Assembly: GCA_017881445.1 (NCBI GenBank)
Contig: JADGQX010000012.1
Span: 1-38,494, forward strand
Source of the DNA: Gemmatimonadota bacterium
Lineage (GTDB): Bacteria > Gemmatimonadota > Gemmatimonadetes > Longimicrobiales > RSA9
Length of the DNA: 38,494 nucleotides
Direction: 5' to 3'
The position numbers and the translations under genes were made by a program. Positions 9,188 through 18,191 of this stretch are shown one piece after another. The notes under the pieces are model-generated. The model was not told the DNA's origin and did not search any database. It was given only the letters and a program-made list of their open reading frames with translations. Each line of letters opens with the position of its first letter. The first letter of the stretch is position 1.

Positions 9188-9913
9188 ATGGCCGCCGGCC
9201 TGGTAGAACGCTTCCGCGCCGCGCGCCGGGACCCGACGCTGGCCGTGCTGGAGGGGTTCCACGCGCTGAAGCACGCGCTCCGGTTCGGTGCGGAGCTGCT
9301 GGAAGTGGCGTGCGCGGACCCGGAGCGGCTGGCGGCGCTGGCCGCCAGCCTGGCGCCCGAGCTGGTCGAGCGCCTGCGCGCGCTGCCCGCCGTGACACCG
9401 GTGCTGTTCCGGCAACTCTCCCCCACCCCGCCACGGGAGCCGGTCATCGCCATCGCGCGGCGGGCGGTGTGGGATGCGGGTGCGGCGCTGGCGGCCGCGG
9501 GGCCCGCCCCCATCGTGTTCCTGGACAACCCGCGCAACCCGGGGAACATGGGCGCGGTGGTCCGCGTGGCCGCGGCCGCGGGCGCGGCGGGCGTGCTGAC
9601 GACGGGTGAGCACGACCCCTGGACGCCCGCCGCGCTGCGCGGTGCCGCGGGTCTGCACTACGCGCTGCCCGTGGTGCAGGTGTCCGGGCTCCCGGCCGGT
9701 GACCGGCCGCTGGTCGCGCTCCACCCGGAGGGCGTGCCGCTGGAGGCGGGATCGATCCCCGCCCGCGCGGTGCTGGCGTTCGGCTCGGAGCGTAGCGGGC
9801 TGAGCCCCGGGATGCTCGAGCGCGCCGACCTGCGGCTCTCGATCCCCATGCGGGCGGGCGTGTCCAGCCTCAGCCTGGCCACGGCGGTCGCGGTCGCGCT
9901 GTACCGCGCATAG
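9188..9913 (+). CDS. RNA methyltransferase, SpoU/TrmH family
   Basis: PAPIVFLDNPRNPGNMGAVVRVAAAAGAAGV, LAFGSERSGLSPGML, LRLSIPMRAGVSSLSLATAVAVALY. Confidence 0.9.
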   Translation: MAAGLVERFRAARRDPTLAVLEGFHALKHALRFGAELLEVACADPERLAALAASLAPELVERLRALPAVTPVLFRQLSPTPPREPVIAIARRAVWDAGAALAAAGPAPIVFLDNPRNPGNMGAVVRVAAAAGAAGVLTTGEHDPWTPAALRGAAGLHYALPVVQVSGLPAGDRPLVALHPEGVPLEAGSIPARAVLAFGSERSGLSPGMLERADLRLSIPMRAGVSSLSLATAVAVALYRA

Positions 9914-9914
9914 C

Positions 9915-9970
9915 GCCGGGATGCGGCAGCGCCCGCCGGCCAATGCCGGCGGGCGCTGCCGCATCCCGGC
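9915..9970. terminator. 26-bp perfect hairpin between convergent genes
   Basis: GCCGGGATGCGGCAGCGCCCGCCGGC-CAAT-GCCGGCGGGCGCTGCCGCATCCCGGC. Confidence 0.75.
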
Positions 9971-10003
9971 CTCCGCCCACAACCCGGAGCGCAGGTCTCC
10001 GAT

Positions 10004-10732
10004 CTAGTGCTTGGTCGTGCTGTCCTTCCGGGCAGGCGCCATCTCGTGCTTCATGCCGGGCATGCTGTCGTGCTTCATTCCCGGCATTTCGTGCTTCATG
10101 CCCTGCATGCTGTCCATGCCGCCTTCCATGCCGCTCATCTTGCCCATGCCACCCATCATGCCCTGCATCATGCGAGCGTGCTGCAGGCGCATGGCGAAGC
10201 GCACGTTGGCGCGCTGCTCGGGCGTGAGCAGGGCGAGGGCCTGGGATCCCGCGCGAGCGAGGGTGAGCTGCGCCTCGACGGCGTGATTGGCGGCCTCCTT
10301 GAGCTGCGCCTCGAAGCGGGCCAGGTCGGGCGAGTCGCCGGTCTCCAGGGCCTGCATGGCATCATGATGAGCCCGCATGGCGGCCTCGAAGTGGGGTCGG
10401 GCGGCGGCGCGGGCCTGGGCCGCGATGCTCATGATCTGCTGGACCTGGGCGTCGGTCAGGGCAAGGGCCTCGCGCAGGGCGAGCAGATCCTGCGGCCCGT
10501 GCTGAGCCATCATCCCGCCCTGCATTCCGCCCATCATGCCGGCCATCATCCCGGCCATCCCGCCCTGCATGCCGGCCATCTTCGGGGGCATGGGCGGCGC
10601 GGGATTGCGCATTCGGGACCCGGGGGCGGCCGGGGCGGCGGGCGGCGGGGTGGGAGGGGTCTGCTGGGCGGCCAGGGGCGCGGCGGCAACGCCGGCCATG
10701 GCCAGGGTCAGGAAGATCGCATTGGGCCTCAT
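10004..10732 (-). CDS. Secreted Met/His-rich Spy/CpxP-like protein
   Basis: Signal peptide MRPNAIFLTLAMAGVAAAPLAAQ; Met-rich MAGMQGGMAGMMAGMMGGMQGGMMAQH; Spy-like helical core LALTDAQVQQIMSIAAQ...LLTPEQRANV; C-terminal GMKHEMPGMKHDSMPGMKHEM. Confidence 0.8.
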   Translation of the reverse strand: MRPNAIFLTLAMAGVAAAPLAAQQTPPTPPPAAPAAPGSRMRNPAPPMPPKMAGMQGGMAGMMAGMMGGMQGGMMAQHGPQDLLALREALALTDAQVQQIMSIAAQARAAARPHFEAAMRAHHDAMQALETGDSPDLARFEAQLKEAANHAVEAQLTLARAGSQALALLTPEQRANVRFAMRLQHARMMQGMMGGMGKMSGMEGGMDSMQGMKHEMPGMKHDSMPGMKHEMAPARKDSTTKH

Positions 10733-10847
10733 GGGCCCTCCTTTCACCCGGACAGCGGGTCGTGGGGGAACCACGGGCAAGATCGCGGCAGAGGCGAGCG
10801 GCGGCAACGGCAGGACGCGCCGAAATTGTAGTGATTTACCTCACACC

Positions 10848-10868
10848 TGTTCGGCAGCTAGCCGGACA
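10848..10868. promoter_or_regulatory. Inverted repeat in divergent promoter region
   Basis: TGTTCGGC-AGCTA-GCCGGACA (one mismatch) between the divergent Met-rich and Rrf2 genes. Confidence 0.4.
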
Positions 10869-10936
10869 GACCCCGCGTTCCGGGCGGCTTAGCATATCAG
10901 CATGGTGAACTCGATCCGATACGAGGGAGGACCTCG

Positions 10937-11419
10937 GTGATATCTCAAACCGCCGAGCACGCGCTTCGCGCCGTGCTGTACCTGGCGCGGCAACCCGGGC
11001 CGACGCCCGCCGTGGAGATCGCGGCTGCGCTCGGCGCTCCGCCCAACTACCTGTCCAAGACGCTGCACCGGCTGGCGAAGGCCGGCATCGTCGCGGGAAC
11101 GCGGGGTCCGACGGGCGGGTTCCGGCTGACCGTGCCGCCGAACGAGCTCATGCTGTTGCGGGTAGTGGAGGCGTTCGACGAGCCGCGCGGCTCGGGCGTG
11201 TGTCTGCTGGGCGGCCGGCGCTGCAACCCGGCGGAGCCCTGCACCGCGCATCAGCGCTGGACCGCGATCAAGGAGGAGTCCCGGACCGGCCTCGCGCGCA
11301 CGACGCTGGCGGACCTGCTGGAGGGCGAGGCCATTTACGCGGACTACACCACCGGCCGCAACGGCCGCACGTCGGCTCGGTTCGCACGCCCCCTGGAAGA
11401 GCTGCTTCGCGGCGACTGA
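10937..11419 (+). CDS. Rrf2 family transcriptional regulator
   Basis: MISQTAEHALRAVLYLARQPGPTPAVEIAAALGAPPNYLSKTLHRLAKAGIVAGTRGPTGGF; Cys cluster CLLGGRRCNPAEPC. GTG start preceded by gagggagg. Confidence 0.9.
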   Translation: MISQTAEHALRAVLYLARQPGPTPAVEIAAALGAPPNYLSKTLHRLAKAGIVAGTRGPTGGFRLTVPPNELMLLRVVEAFDEPRGSGVCLLGGRRCNPAEPCTAHQRWTAIKEESRTGLARTTLADLLEGEAIYADYTTGRNGRTSARFARPLEELLRGD

Positions 11420-11886
11420 TGCCGACGACCCTCACCGCGACGAGCCTGCGCTGGGTCGGGGTGGAGCGCACCCTGGGCGACGAAGAGATCGGACAGCGTA
11501 TCCGCGAGGCGGGCTGGGCGATGCTCACCGTCCTCGAGGGCAATCAACCGTACGCCGTGCCCATGGCGTACGGCTTCGACGGGCGGCGGTTCTTCGTGGC
11601 CTGCGGGCCGGGGCGGAAGCGGGCCGCGCTCGAGACGTCCCCCATGGTCTGCCTCACCATCGTGGATGCGCCCGACGAGTCGGGCGCCGGCGGAGGGTAC
11701 GTCCTCGTGCTCGGCCGGGCGACGCCGCTCACCTCCGTGTTCTCTCGGGCCCGCGCCGGGCTGCTCATCCTCCTGCGCTTCAGCCGCGGAGGCGTCCCCT
11801 CCCTGGACGAGCTCCGGCGCATGGCCAACGGCAAGGTGTTCCGCATCGAGCCCCACGAGGTGACCGGGCGGGCCATGCCGGGTTGA
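11419..11886 (+). CDS. Pyridoxamine 5'-phosphate oxidase-like FMN-binding protein
   Basis: ATG overlaps the Rrf2 TGA; GWAMLTVLEGNQPYAVPMAYGFDGRRFFVACGPGRKRAALETSPMVCLTIVD. Confidence 0.8.
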   Translation: MPTTLTATSLRWVGVERTLGDEEIGQRIREAGWAMLTVLEGNQPYAVPMAYGFDGRRFFVACGPGRKRAALETSPMVCLTIVDAPDESGAGGGYVLVLGRATPLTSVFSRARAGLLILLRFSRGGVPSLDELRRMANGKVFRIEPHEVTGRAMPG

Positions 11887-11920
11887 CCGGCTCCGGCGGC
11901 GCGGTCGCCCGAATCTGCGC

Positions 11921-11955
11921 AAGGAGGCGGCGCCGCACAGCGGCGCCGCCTCCTT
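11921..11955 (+). terminator. Hairpin terminator
   Basis: AAGGAGGCGGCGCCG-CACAG-CGGCGCCGCCTCCTT, 15-bp perfect stem then CGTTTG. Confidence 0.75.
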
Positions 11956-11981
11956 CGTTTGACGGGTGCGAACGGCAGGGG

Positions 11982-12906
11982 TCAGCGGGCGATGGGCAGG
12001 ACCTTCAGCCGCGGAATCCGCTGCACCAGCACCGGGACAGGGGACGCGCGCACGATCTTGTCGGCGACGCTGCCCAGCAGCAGGCGCGCGGCTCCGCCAC
12101 GCCCGTGGGTGGCCAGCGCGATGATGTCGCACGCGCCCAGCTGCGCCTGCTCCAGGATCCCGGCGGCCGTGCTGGCGTGCACGGCCACCTGCGATTCCGC
12201 CGCCACGCCCTGGCGGGCCGCTACCGACCGGATCCGCTCCAGGTACGCCTCCGGCCCCCCCGTGCGGGGCTCCGCCGCCCCCCGACGCCACCGCCGCCCC
12301 GGACCCCGCCGACGTGAGGGCCTCCGCGCCGGCGGCCGGCTCCACCATGAGGAAGCGGCAGGTGGCGCCCGTGATGCCCGCCAGCCACAGCACGGGGCTC
12401 CAGCACGGCTTCGCCTTCCCGGGAGCCATCCAGCGGAACCAGCACCCGGCAGAAGGGCGCGCCCTCGCCGGGCCGGTCGGGCACAGCCACCGGCTTGACC
12501 AGCAGCAGCGGCACGGAGACCCGCCGGAGCAGCCCGTCGGCGACGCTGCCCAGCCACGCCCGGGCCAGCCCGCCCCGCCCGTGCGTGCTCATCACGATCA
12601 GGTCCGCACCACTGGCGGCGGCGTGCGCTTCCAGCGCCTCCACCACCCGGCCGCGCACCAGCGCGACGCTCGCGGCGACACCTCCCCGCTCCTGAAGCCG
12701 CCGCGCCGCGTCTCTCAGGTAGAGCTCCTCCGCCGCCCGGCCTCGACTGGCACGAGCACGCCTTCCTCGCTCCCGGACTCGGCGCTCGAGTGCACGTGCA
12801 CCAGCTCCAGCTGCGCCCCGGCGCGCCTCGCCAGCGCGGCCGCCAGCTCGAAGGCCTGCTCGCCGAAAGGCGAGCCATCCACCGCCACCATGATCGACCT
12901 GAACAT
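11982..12906 (-). pseudogene. Tandem universal stress protein broken by frameshifts
   Basis: USP fragments in successive different frames: MFRSIMVAVDGSPFGEQAFELAAALARRAG (12906 down), RVVEALEAHAAASGADLIVMSTHGRGGLARAWLGSVADGLLRR...RVLVPLDGSREGEAVLEP, LWLAGITGATCRFLMVEPAAG, LERIRSVAARQGVAAESQV...DIIALATHGRGGAARLLLGSVADKIVRASPVPVLV (to 11982). Confidence 0.75.
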
Positions 12907-12963
12907 GCCGCCTTCCGGGTGGGGAACGGTCGCAGCGCAGGCGCGATGGCGTCCCGACGCGGC

Positions 12964-14901
12964 TCAGGAGACGTCGAGCAGCTCGCGGACGATGCGGGCG
13001 AGGACGTCCGGGGTGAACGGCTTCTGGAGATAGGCGTCGGCGAGGAAGTGCTCGTCGGAGGGGAACTCGTCGGGCACGTAGCCGGACATGAAGAGGATGC
13101 GCGGGGGCGGCACCCGGAGGAGGAGCGCCCTGGCCACTTCGCGGCCACCGAGCTGGGGCATGACCAGGTCGCTCACGAGCAGGTGGAGCGTCCCGGTGAA
13201 CTTGTCGGCGATCTCGAGGGCTTCCACGCCGTTGCGGGCGACCAGCACGTTGTAGCCGCTGCGGCGCAGGACACGGTCCGCGAGGGCCCGGACGGCGTCC
13301 TCGTCCTCGACCAGGAGGATGGTCTCGCGTCCATCGGCAGGAACGGGGGGCGGAGTCACGACCCGCTCGGGGAGGTCGGCATCCTCGGCGGCATCGACAC
13401 GGGGCAGGTAGATCTCGACGCGCGTACCGGCACCGACGGCGGTGTCGATCCAGATGAAGCCCTGGCTCTGCTTGACGATGCCGTAGACCGTGGAGAGGCC
13501 GAGACCGGTGCCCTTGCCCACCTCCTTGGTGGTGAAGAAGGGTTCGAAGGCCCGGGTGCGCACGGCTTCGTCCATGCCGTGCCCGGTGTCGGAAACGGCG
13601 AGCATGACGTAGGGGCCGGGCGGCACGTAGGGGTAGCGTCGCGGATGGTCGGGTCCAATGAAGGCGTTGGCGGTCTCGATGGTGAGGCGTCCGCCGTCGG
13701 GCATGGCATCGCGGGCGTTCAGGGCGAGGTTCATGAGAACCTGCTCGAGCTGGGCGTGATCCGCCTTGACGCTGCCGAGGTCGGGAGCGGGGGTGGCGAC
13801 GAGCTCGACATCTTCGCCGATGAGGCGTCGCAGCATCTCGCCGATGTCGCCCACGACTGCGTTGATGTTGATGACGCGAGGGCGCAGCACCTGCTTGCGG
13901 CTGAAGGCAAGGAGTTGGCGGGTGAGGGCGGCGGCGCGGGCGGCGCCGCGCTTGATCTCGTCCACGTGCAGCCGGCGCGGGTCCTCCTCGGCCATGGAGG
14001 CGGAAAGCAGGTAGATATGGCCGCTCATGGCGGTGAGCAGGTTGTTGAAGTCGTGGGCGACGCCGCCGGCGAGGCGGCCGATGGCTTCGATGCGCTGGAA
14101 CTGCCGGAGCTGCTCCTCGGAGTGCCCGAGGGCCTCCTCGGCGGCCTTGCGCTCGGAGGTGTCGGCCGCGTTGGCGACGATGCCGGCCACGACGGGGTCG
14201 TCGAGATGATTCTCCAGGGTGACGTCGAAGGAGTGCCAGGAGCCGTCGTGGTGGCGGAAGCGCATCCCGGCGGTGGTGCGGGCGTGGGGCGCGGAGGCGA
14301 CGCGCTCGAGCTCGCCGGCGGCGGTCTCCTCGTCCTCGGGGTAAATGAAGTCCTGCAGCCGATGGCCGACGAGGTCCTCGGGGTGGTAGCCCAGCAGCGC
14401 ATGCACCGAGGGCGCCAGGTAGCGCCAGGTGCCGTCGCGCTCCAGCACGCCGACCAGGCCGGAGGCGTTCTCGATGAGCGCCCGGAAGTAGCGGCCGCTG
14501 CTCTGGAGGGTGCGGGTGGCGCGGCGGCTCTCGACCGCATAGCGGAGCGTGCGATCGACCAGGGTGCCGAAGAGCTGGCCCTTGAGCAGGTAGTCGCTGG
14601 CGCCGGCCTTGGCGGCCTTCAGGGCATCGACCTCGCGCGCGGGCCGGGCGAGGGGGACGATGGCCATGTCGGGCGCGGATTCGGCCAGCACGGCTACGCC
14701 GAGGAGTCCGGGGGCATCAGGAGTGTCGAGGTCGAGAACGGCCACGTCGAAGCGCTGCTGCAGCAGCATGGCCTCGGCCTCGGCCAGGGAGCCGGCGCGC
14801 ACGATCTCGCCCTTGCGCGCGGACACCTCCGCGAGCATGGCGGCGAAATCCCGCGCCTCCCGGGCGTCAGGCAGGACGAGGAGAATGCGCTCGAGGGACA
14901 T
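12964..14901 (-). CDS. Hybrid histidine kinase (REC-PAS-HisKA-HATPase-REC)
   Basis: [19 protein letters not shown]...[78 protein letters not shown]...LLVSDLVMP. Confidence 0.9.
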   Translation of the reverse strand: MSLERILLVLPDAREARDFAAMLAEVSARKGEIVRAGSLAEAEAMLLQQRFDVAVLDLDTPDAPGLLGVAVLAESAPDMAIVPLARPAREVDALKAAKAGASDYLLKGQLFGTLVDRTLRYAVESRRATRTLQSSGRYFRALIENASGLVGVLERDGTWRYLAPSVHALLGYHPEDLVGHRLQDFIYPEDEETAAGELERVASAPHARTTAGMRFRHHDGSWHSFDVTLENHLDDPVVAGIVANAADTSERKAAEEALGHSEEQLRQFQRIEAIGRLAGGVAHDFNNLLTAMSGHIYLLSASMAEEDPRRLHVDEIKRGAARAAALTRQLLAFSRKQVLRPRVININAVVGDIGEMLRRLIGEDVELVATPAPDLGSVKADHAQLEQVLMNLALNARDAMPDGGRLTIETANAFIGPDHPRRYPYVPPGPYVMLAVSDTGHGMDEAVRTRAFEPFFTTKEVGKGTGLGLSTVYGIVKQSQGFIWIDTAVGAGTRVEIYLPRVDAAEDADLPERVVTPPPVPADGRETILLVEDEDAVRALADRVLRRSGYNVLVARNGVEALEIADKFTGTLHLLVSDLVMPQLGGREVARALLLRVPPPRILFMSGYVPDEFPSDEHFLADAYLQKPFTPDVLARIVRELLDVS

Positions 14902-15089
14902 TCTCAACCAGGCCGACGGTCGCGCAGCAGGGACGGACGGACCCTGCAAGAATAAGGGCGTGGCCGAACGCACGCGATGGCGGATGGAAGCACGTCGCCC
15001 CGCCGTACGCCTGTCGGCGGGGAGCGTCGGACACGATACTTGTAGGAAGACTCCGTTCGACCAGGTCCCTTCCAGGCGGAGAACCAGCC

Positions 15090-18000
15090 ATGCCGCAGCT
15101 CACGGACCCCCGGCCGCAGGAAGCGAGCAGGGACGGGCCAGCCCGCGAGGCCGCCGTGCCATCCGCGGCGGCCGAGCCGCCGGCCGCGCCCCGGCGCCGG
15201 GGTGCCCGTGCTCCGGGTCCGAGCTCGGCGTTCCGCATGGCCGTGGTGTACACCGTGCTGGGCGTGGCCTGGATCCTGGGATCGGACAAGGTGGTCAGCC
15301 TGGTCTCCTCGGGGGCGAGCCAGACACTGGCGATCAGCCTGATCAAGGGCATCCTGTTCGTGATCGTGAGCGGCGCGGCGGGATTCGTCCTGCTGCGCCG
15401 GGCGGCGGTGCGGGAACAGGCGGCGGAGGACCGGCGCTCGCGCTCGCTGGCCGCCGAGCGGGAGGCGGCGGCGCGCACGGCGGAGCTGCTGGACAGCATC
15501 GGGGAGGGCTTCTTCGCGCTGGACCGCGACGGGCGCTTCGTGCACGTGAACCACCGGGCGGAGAAGCTGCTGCGGCGCCCGGCCGCGGATCTCCTGGGCC
15601 GCGACATCATGGAGGTGTACGCGGAGGAGGCCAGCGCGGCGCTGCTGCAGGCATACCGCAAAGCGATGGCGGCCGGCGTCGCCACCGAGCTGGAGGGGTT
15701 CTACGCGCCGCTCGGTGCGTGGCTGGCCATCCGGCTGTACCCGTCGGCCACCGGGTTGTCGGTCTTCTTCAGTGACGTGTCCGAGCGCCGGCGCGTGGAG
15801 CAGGAGCTGCACCGGACGGCCAGGCAGCTGGACACACTGCTGGAGCAGGCGCCGGTGGGTTTCGCCTTCTTCGACACCGAGCTGCGCTACGTCCGGGTGA
15901 ACCGGCGCCACACCGCCATCCTCGGTGAGTCGCCGGAGAAGCTGATCGGGCGACACGTCACGGAGGCGTTCCCGCTGGTGCCCGGGGTGTCCACCTACCT
16001 GGCCGAAGTGCTGGCCACGGGCGAGGTCATCACGCGCACCGACCGCGTGAGCCTCCCGAGCCGGGACGGCGCCACCGTGGCGCTCTGGGTCAGCTACTAT
16101 CCCGTGCGCGGCGCGGATGGCTCGATCGTGGGTGTGGGCGTCGTGGTGGACGACGTCACGCGGGAACGGGAGACGGAGGAGCGCCTGGAGCGGACGGTCG
16201 CCCTGCTGAGCGCCACCCTCGACAGCACCGAGGACGCGGTCGTGGTGGAGGACCTGGAGCGACGCATCCTGGTGCACAATCGCCGGGCGCGGGAAATGTG
16301 GGGGATAGCCGAGCCCCGGATCGCGGGCACCACCATGCCGGACCTGCGCAAGGCGGTGTTCCCGCTCATGCGGGACCCGCAGGCCTTCGCCGCTCTCTCC
16401 GACCGGCTCGCCGGGCAACGCGATGCTTCCGGCAAGGACGTGGTGGAGCTGAAGGACGGCCGCATCATCGAGCGTCGCTCCGTGCCCCATCGCGTGGGCG
16501 GCGTGATCGCGGGCCGCGTGTGGAGCTACCGGGACGTGACGGAGCAGCGGAAGGCGGAAGCGCGGCTGCGCGAGAGCGAGGGGCGTTTCCGGCTCATGGT
16601 GGAAGGCAGCGAGGAGGTCTTCTTCTATCGCCACGATGTGGACGGGATCTTCCAGTACCTGTCTCCGTCGGTGCGGGCCGTGCTCGGCTACGAGCCGGAG
16701 GAGCTGCTCGGCAGGCACTATACGTCGCTGATCACCGACGAGGCGTCGATGCTGGACGTGGCGCGGCGCACGGCGCGGGCGATCGAGACCGGCGCCCCGG
16801 TCGCGCCCTACAGCGCGACCAACCGGCGCCGTGACGGACGGCTGGTCACGCTCGAGATCACCGAGGTGCCCGTGGTCGCCGGCGGCGGCGTCGTCGGTAT
16901 GCAGGGCTTCGGTCGCGACGTGACGGAACGGCGCCGGCTGGAAGGCGAGCTGCGGCAGGCGCAGAAGATGGAGGCGGTGGGCCGGCTGGCGGGGGGCGTC
17001 GCCCACGACTTCAACAACATCCTGACGGTGGTGACGGGGTGCGCCCACGTCGCCCTGGAGCAGACGCAGGACCCGGAAGTCGCGCGCCTGCTGGGCGAGA
17101 TCGGCGTGGCCGCAGACCGGGCGGCGGGGCTGACGCGCCAGCTCCTGGCCTTCAGCCGCAAGCAGGTGGTCGAGCCCCGGGTGGTGGATCTCAATGCGCT
17201 GCTTCTGCATACGGACTCCATGCTGCGGCGCGTCATCGGCGAGGACGTGACGCTGGAGGTGGTCCCCGCGCGCGTGCCCGCGGCCACCTGGGCGGATCCC
17301 GGGCAGGTGGAGCAGGTGCTGCTGAACCTGGCGGTGAACGCCCGGGATGCCATGCCCCACGGCGGCACGCTGCGCATCTCGATCGCCCGGCAGCAGGTGG
17401 GCTCCCCGCCCGAGGGCATCGAGCCGGGCCCGTTCGCCGTGGTCGAGGTGGTCGACAACGGCGTCGGCATCCCCGAGGACGTGCTGCCGCGGATCTTCGA
17501 GCCCTTCTTCACCACCAAGGAGTTCGGCGCCGGCACGGGACTCGGGCTGGCGACCGTCTATGGCATCCTCCAGCAGACCGGCGGGTGGGTCGAGGTGGAG
17601 AGCACCGCCGGCACGGGCTCCCGCTTCCGCGCCTTCTTCCCCGCGCACGCGGGGGACGCGAACCTGCGCGCCCGCGACCTGGACACCGACAGCGTACCCC
17701 GTGGCAGCGAGCGGATCCTGGTGGTCGAGGACGAGGTGGCCGTGCGCTCCCTGGTGAGGCGGGTCCTGGAGCGACTGGGCTACCACGTGCTCGAGGCCGC
17801 CGACGGCCGCGAAGGGCTGCGCGTCCTGGCTAGCCAGCCCGTGCCCTTCGACCTGATCCTCTCCGACGTGGTCATGCCCGGCATGAGCGGCCCGGAGTTC
17901 CTGGAGCAGTGCCGCGTGCTCTCGCCCCGCTGCCGCCTGGCGCTCATGTCCGGCTACGCCGCCGACCGGCTGCCCGCACCCGTGGGCGGCCACCAGGCCT

Positions 18001-18104
18001 TCCCCTTCATCGAGAAGCCCTTCGAGCCGGCGGCGCTCGGACGCATTGTGCGGGAGCTGCTGGACGGCGACGCCCCACCGGCCGACCCCGGGGCGACCGC
18101 GTAG
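15090..18104 (+). CDS. Membrane-anchored multi-PAS hybrid histidine kinase with C-terminal receiver
   Basis: Two hydrophobic stretches (MAVVYTVLGVAWILG; LIKGILFVIVSGAAGFVLL), several PAS segments, [59 protein letters not shown]...LILSDVVMPGMSG. Confidence 0.9.
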   Translation: MPQLTDPRPQEASRDGPAREAAVPSAAAEPPAAPRRRGARAPGPSSAFRMAVVYTVLGVAWILGSDKVVSLVSSGASQTLAISLIKGILFVIVSGAAGFVLLRRAAVREQAAEDRRSRSLAAEREAAARTAELLDSIGEGFFALDRDGRFVHVNHRAEKLLRRPAADLLGRDIMEVYAEEASAALLQAYRKAMAAGVATELEGFYAPLGAWLAIRLYPSATGLSVFFSDVSERRRVEQELHRTARQLDTLLEQAPVGFAFFDTELRYVRVNRRHTAILGESPEKLIGRHVTEAFPLVPGVSTYLAEVLATGEVITRTDRVSLPSRDGATVALWVSYYPVRGADGSIVGVGVVVDDVTRERETEERLERTVALLSATLDSTEDAVVVEDLERRILVHNRRAREMWGIAEPRIAGTTMPDLRKAVFPLMRDPQAFAALSDRLAGQRDASGKDVVELKDGRIIERRSVPHRVGGVIAGRVWSYRDVTEQRKAEARLRESEGRFRLMVEGSEEVFFYRHDVDGIFQYLSPSVRAVLGYEPEELLGRHYTSLITDEASMLDVARRTARAIETGAPVAPYSATNRRRDGRLVTLEITEVPVVAGGGVVGMQGFGRDVTERRRLEGELRQAQKMEAVGRLAGGVAHDFNNILTVVTGCAHVALEQTQDPEVARLLGEIGVAADRAAGLTRQLLAFSRKQVVEPRVVDLNALLLHTDSMLRRVIGEDVTLEVVPARVPAATWADPGQVEQVLLNLAVNARDAMPHGGTLRISIARQQVGSPPEGIEPGPFAVVEVVDNGVGIPEDVLPRIFEPFFTTKEFGAGTGLGLATVYGILQQTGGWVEVESTAGTGSRFRAFFPAHAGDANLRARDLDTDSVPRGSERILVVEDEVAVRSLVRRVLERLGYHVLEAADGREGLRVLASQPVPFDLILSDVVMPGMSGPEFLEQCRVLSPRCRLALMSGYAADRLPAPVGGHQAFPFIEKPFEPAALGRIVRELLDGDAPPADPGATA

Positions 18105-18191
18105 CTGCGCGCGCGGCCGCCCTTGCCTGCACCTTCGACGGCGACCCAATCTTCCGGGTCAAGCTCGCATTCCCGTGAAAGGGCCGATCCC

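Noticed and set aside
12790-14955. 721-aa plus-strand ORF opposite a hybrid kinase
   Set aside because: Mirror frame of the kinase (G/E/H/D-rich), no recognisable domain.
14904-18149. 1081-aa antisense ORF opposite the histidine kinase
   Set aside because: Low-complexity R/H/G/Q-rich translation with no domain motifs; typical antisense open frame from third-position GC bias opposite a well-supported kinase.
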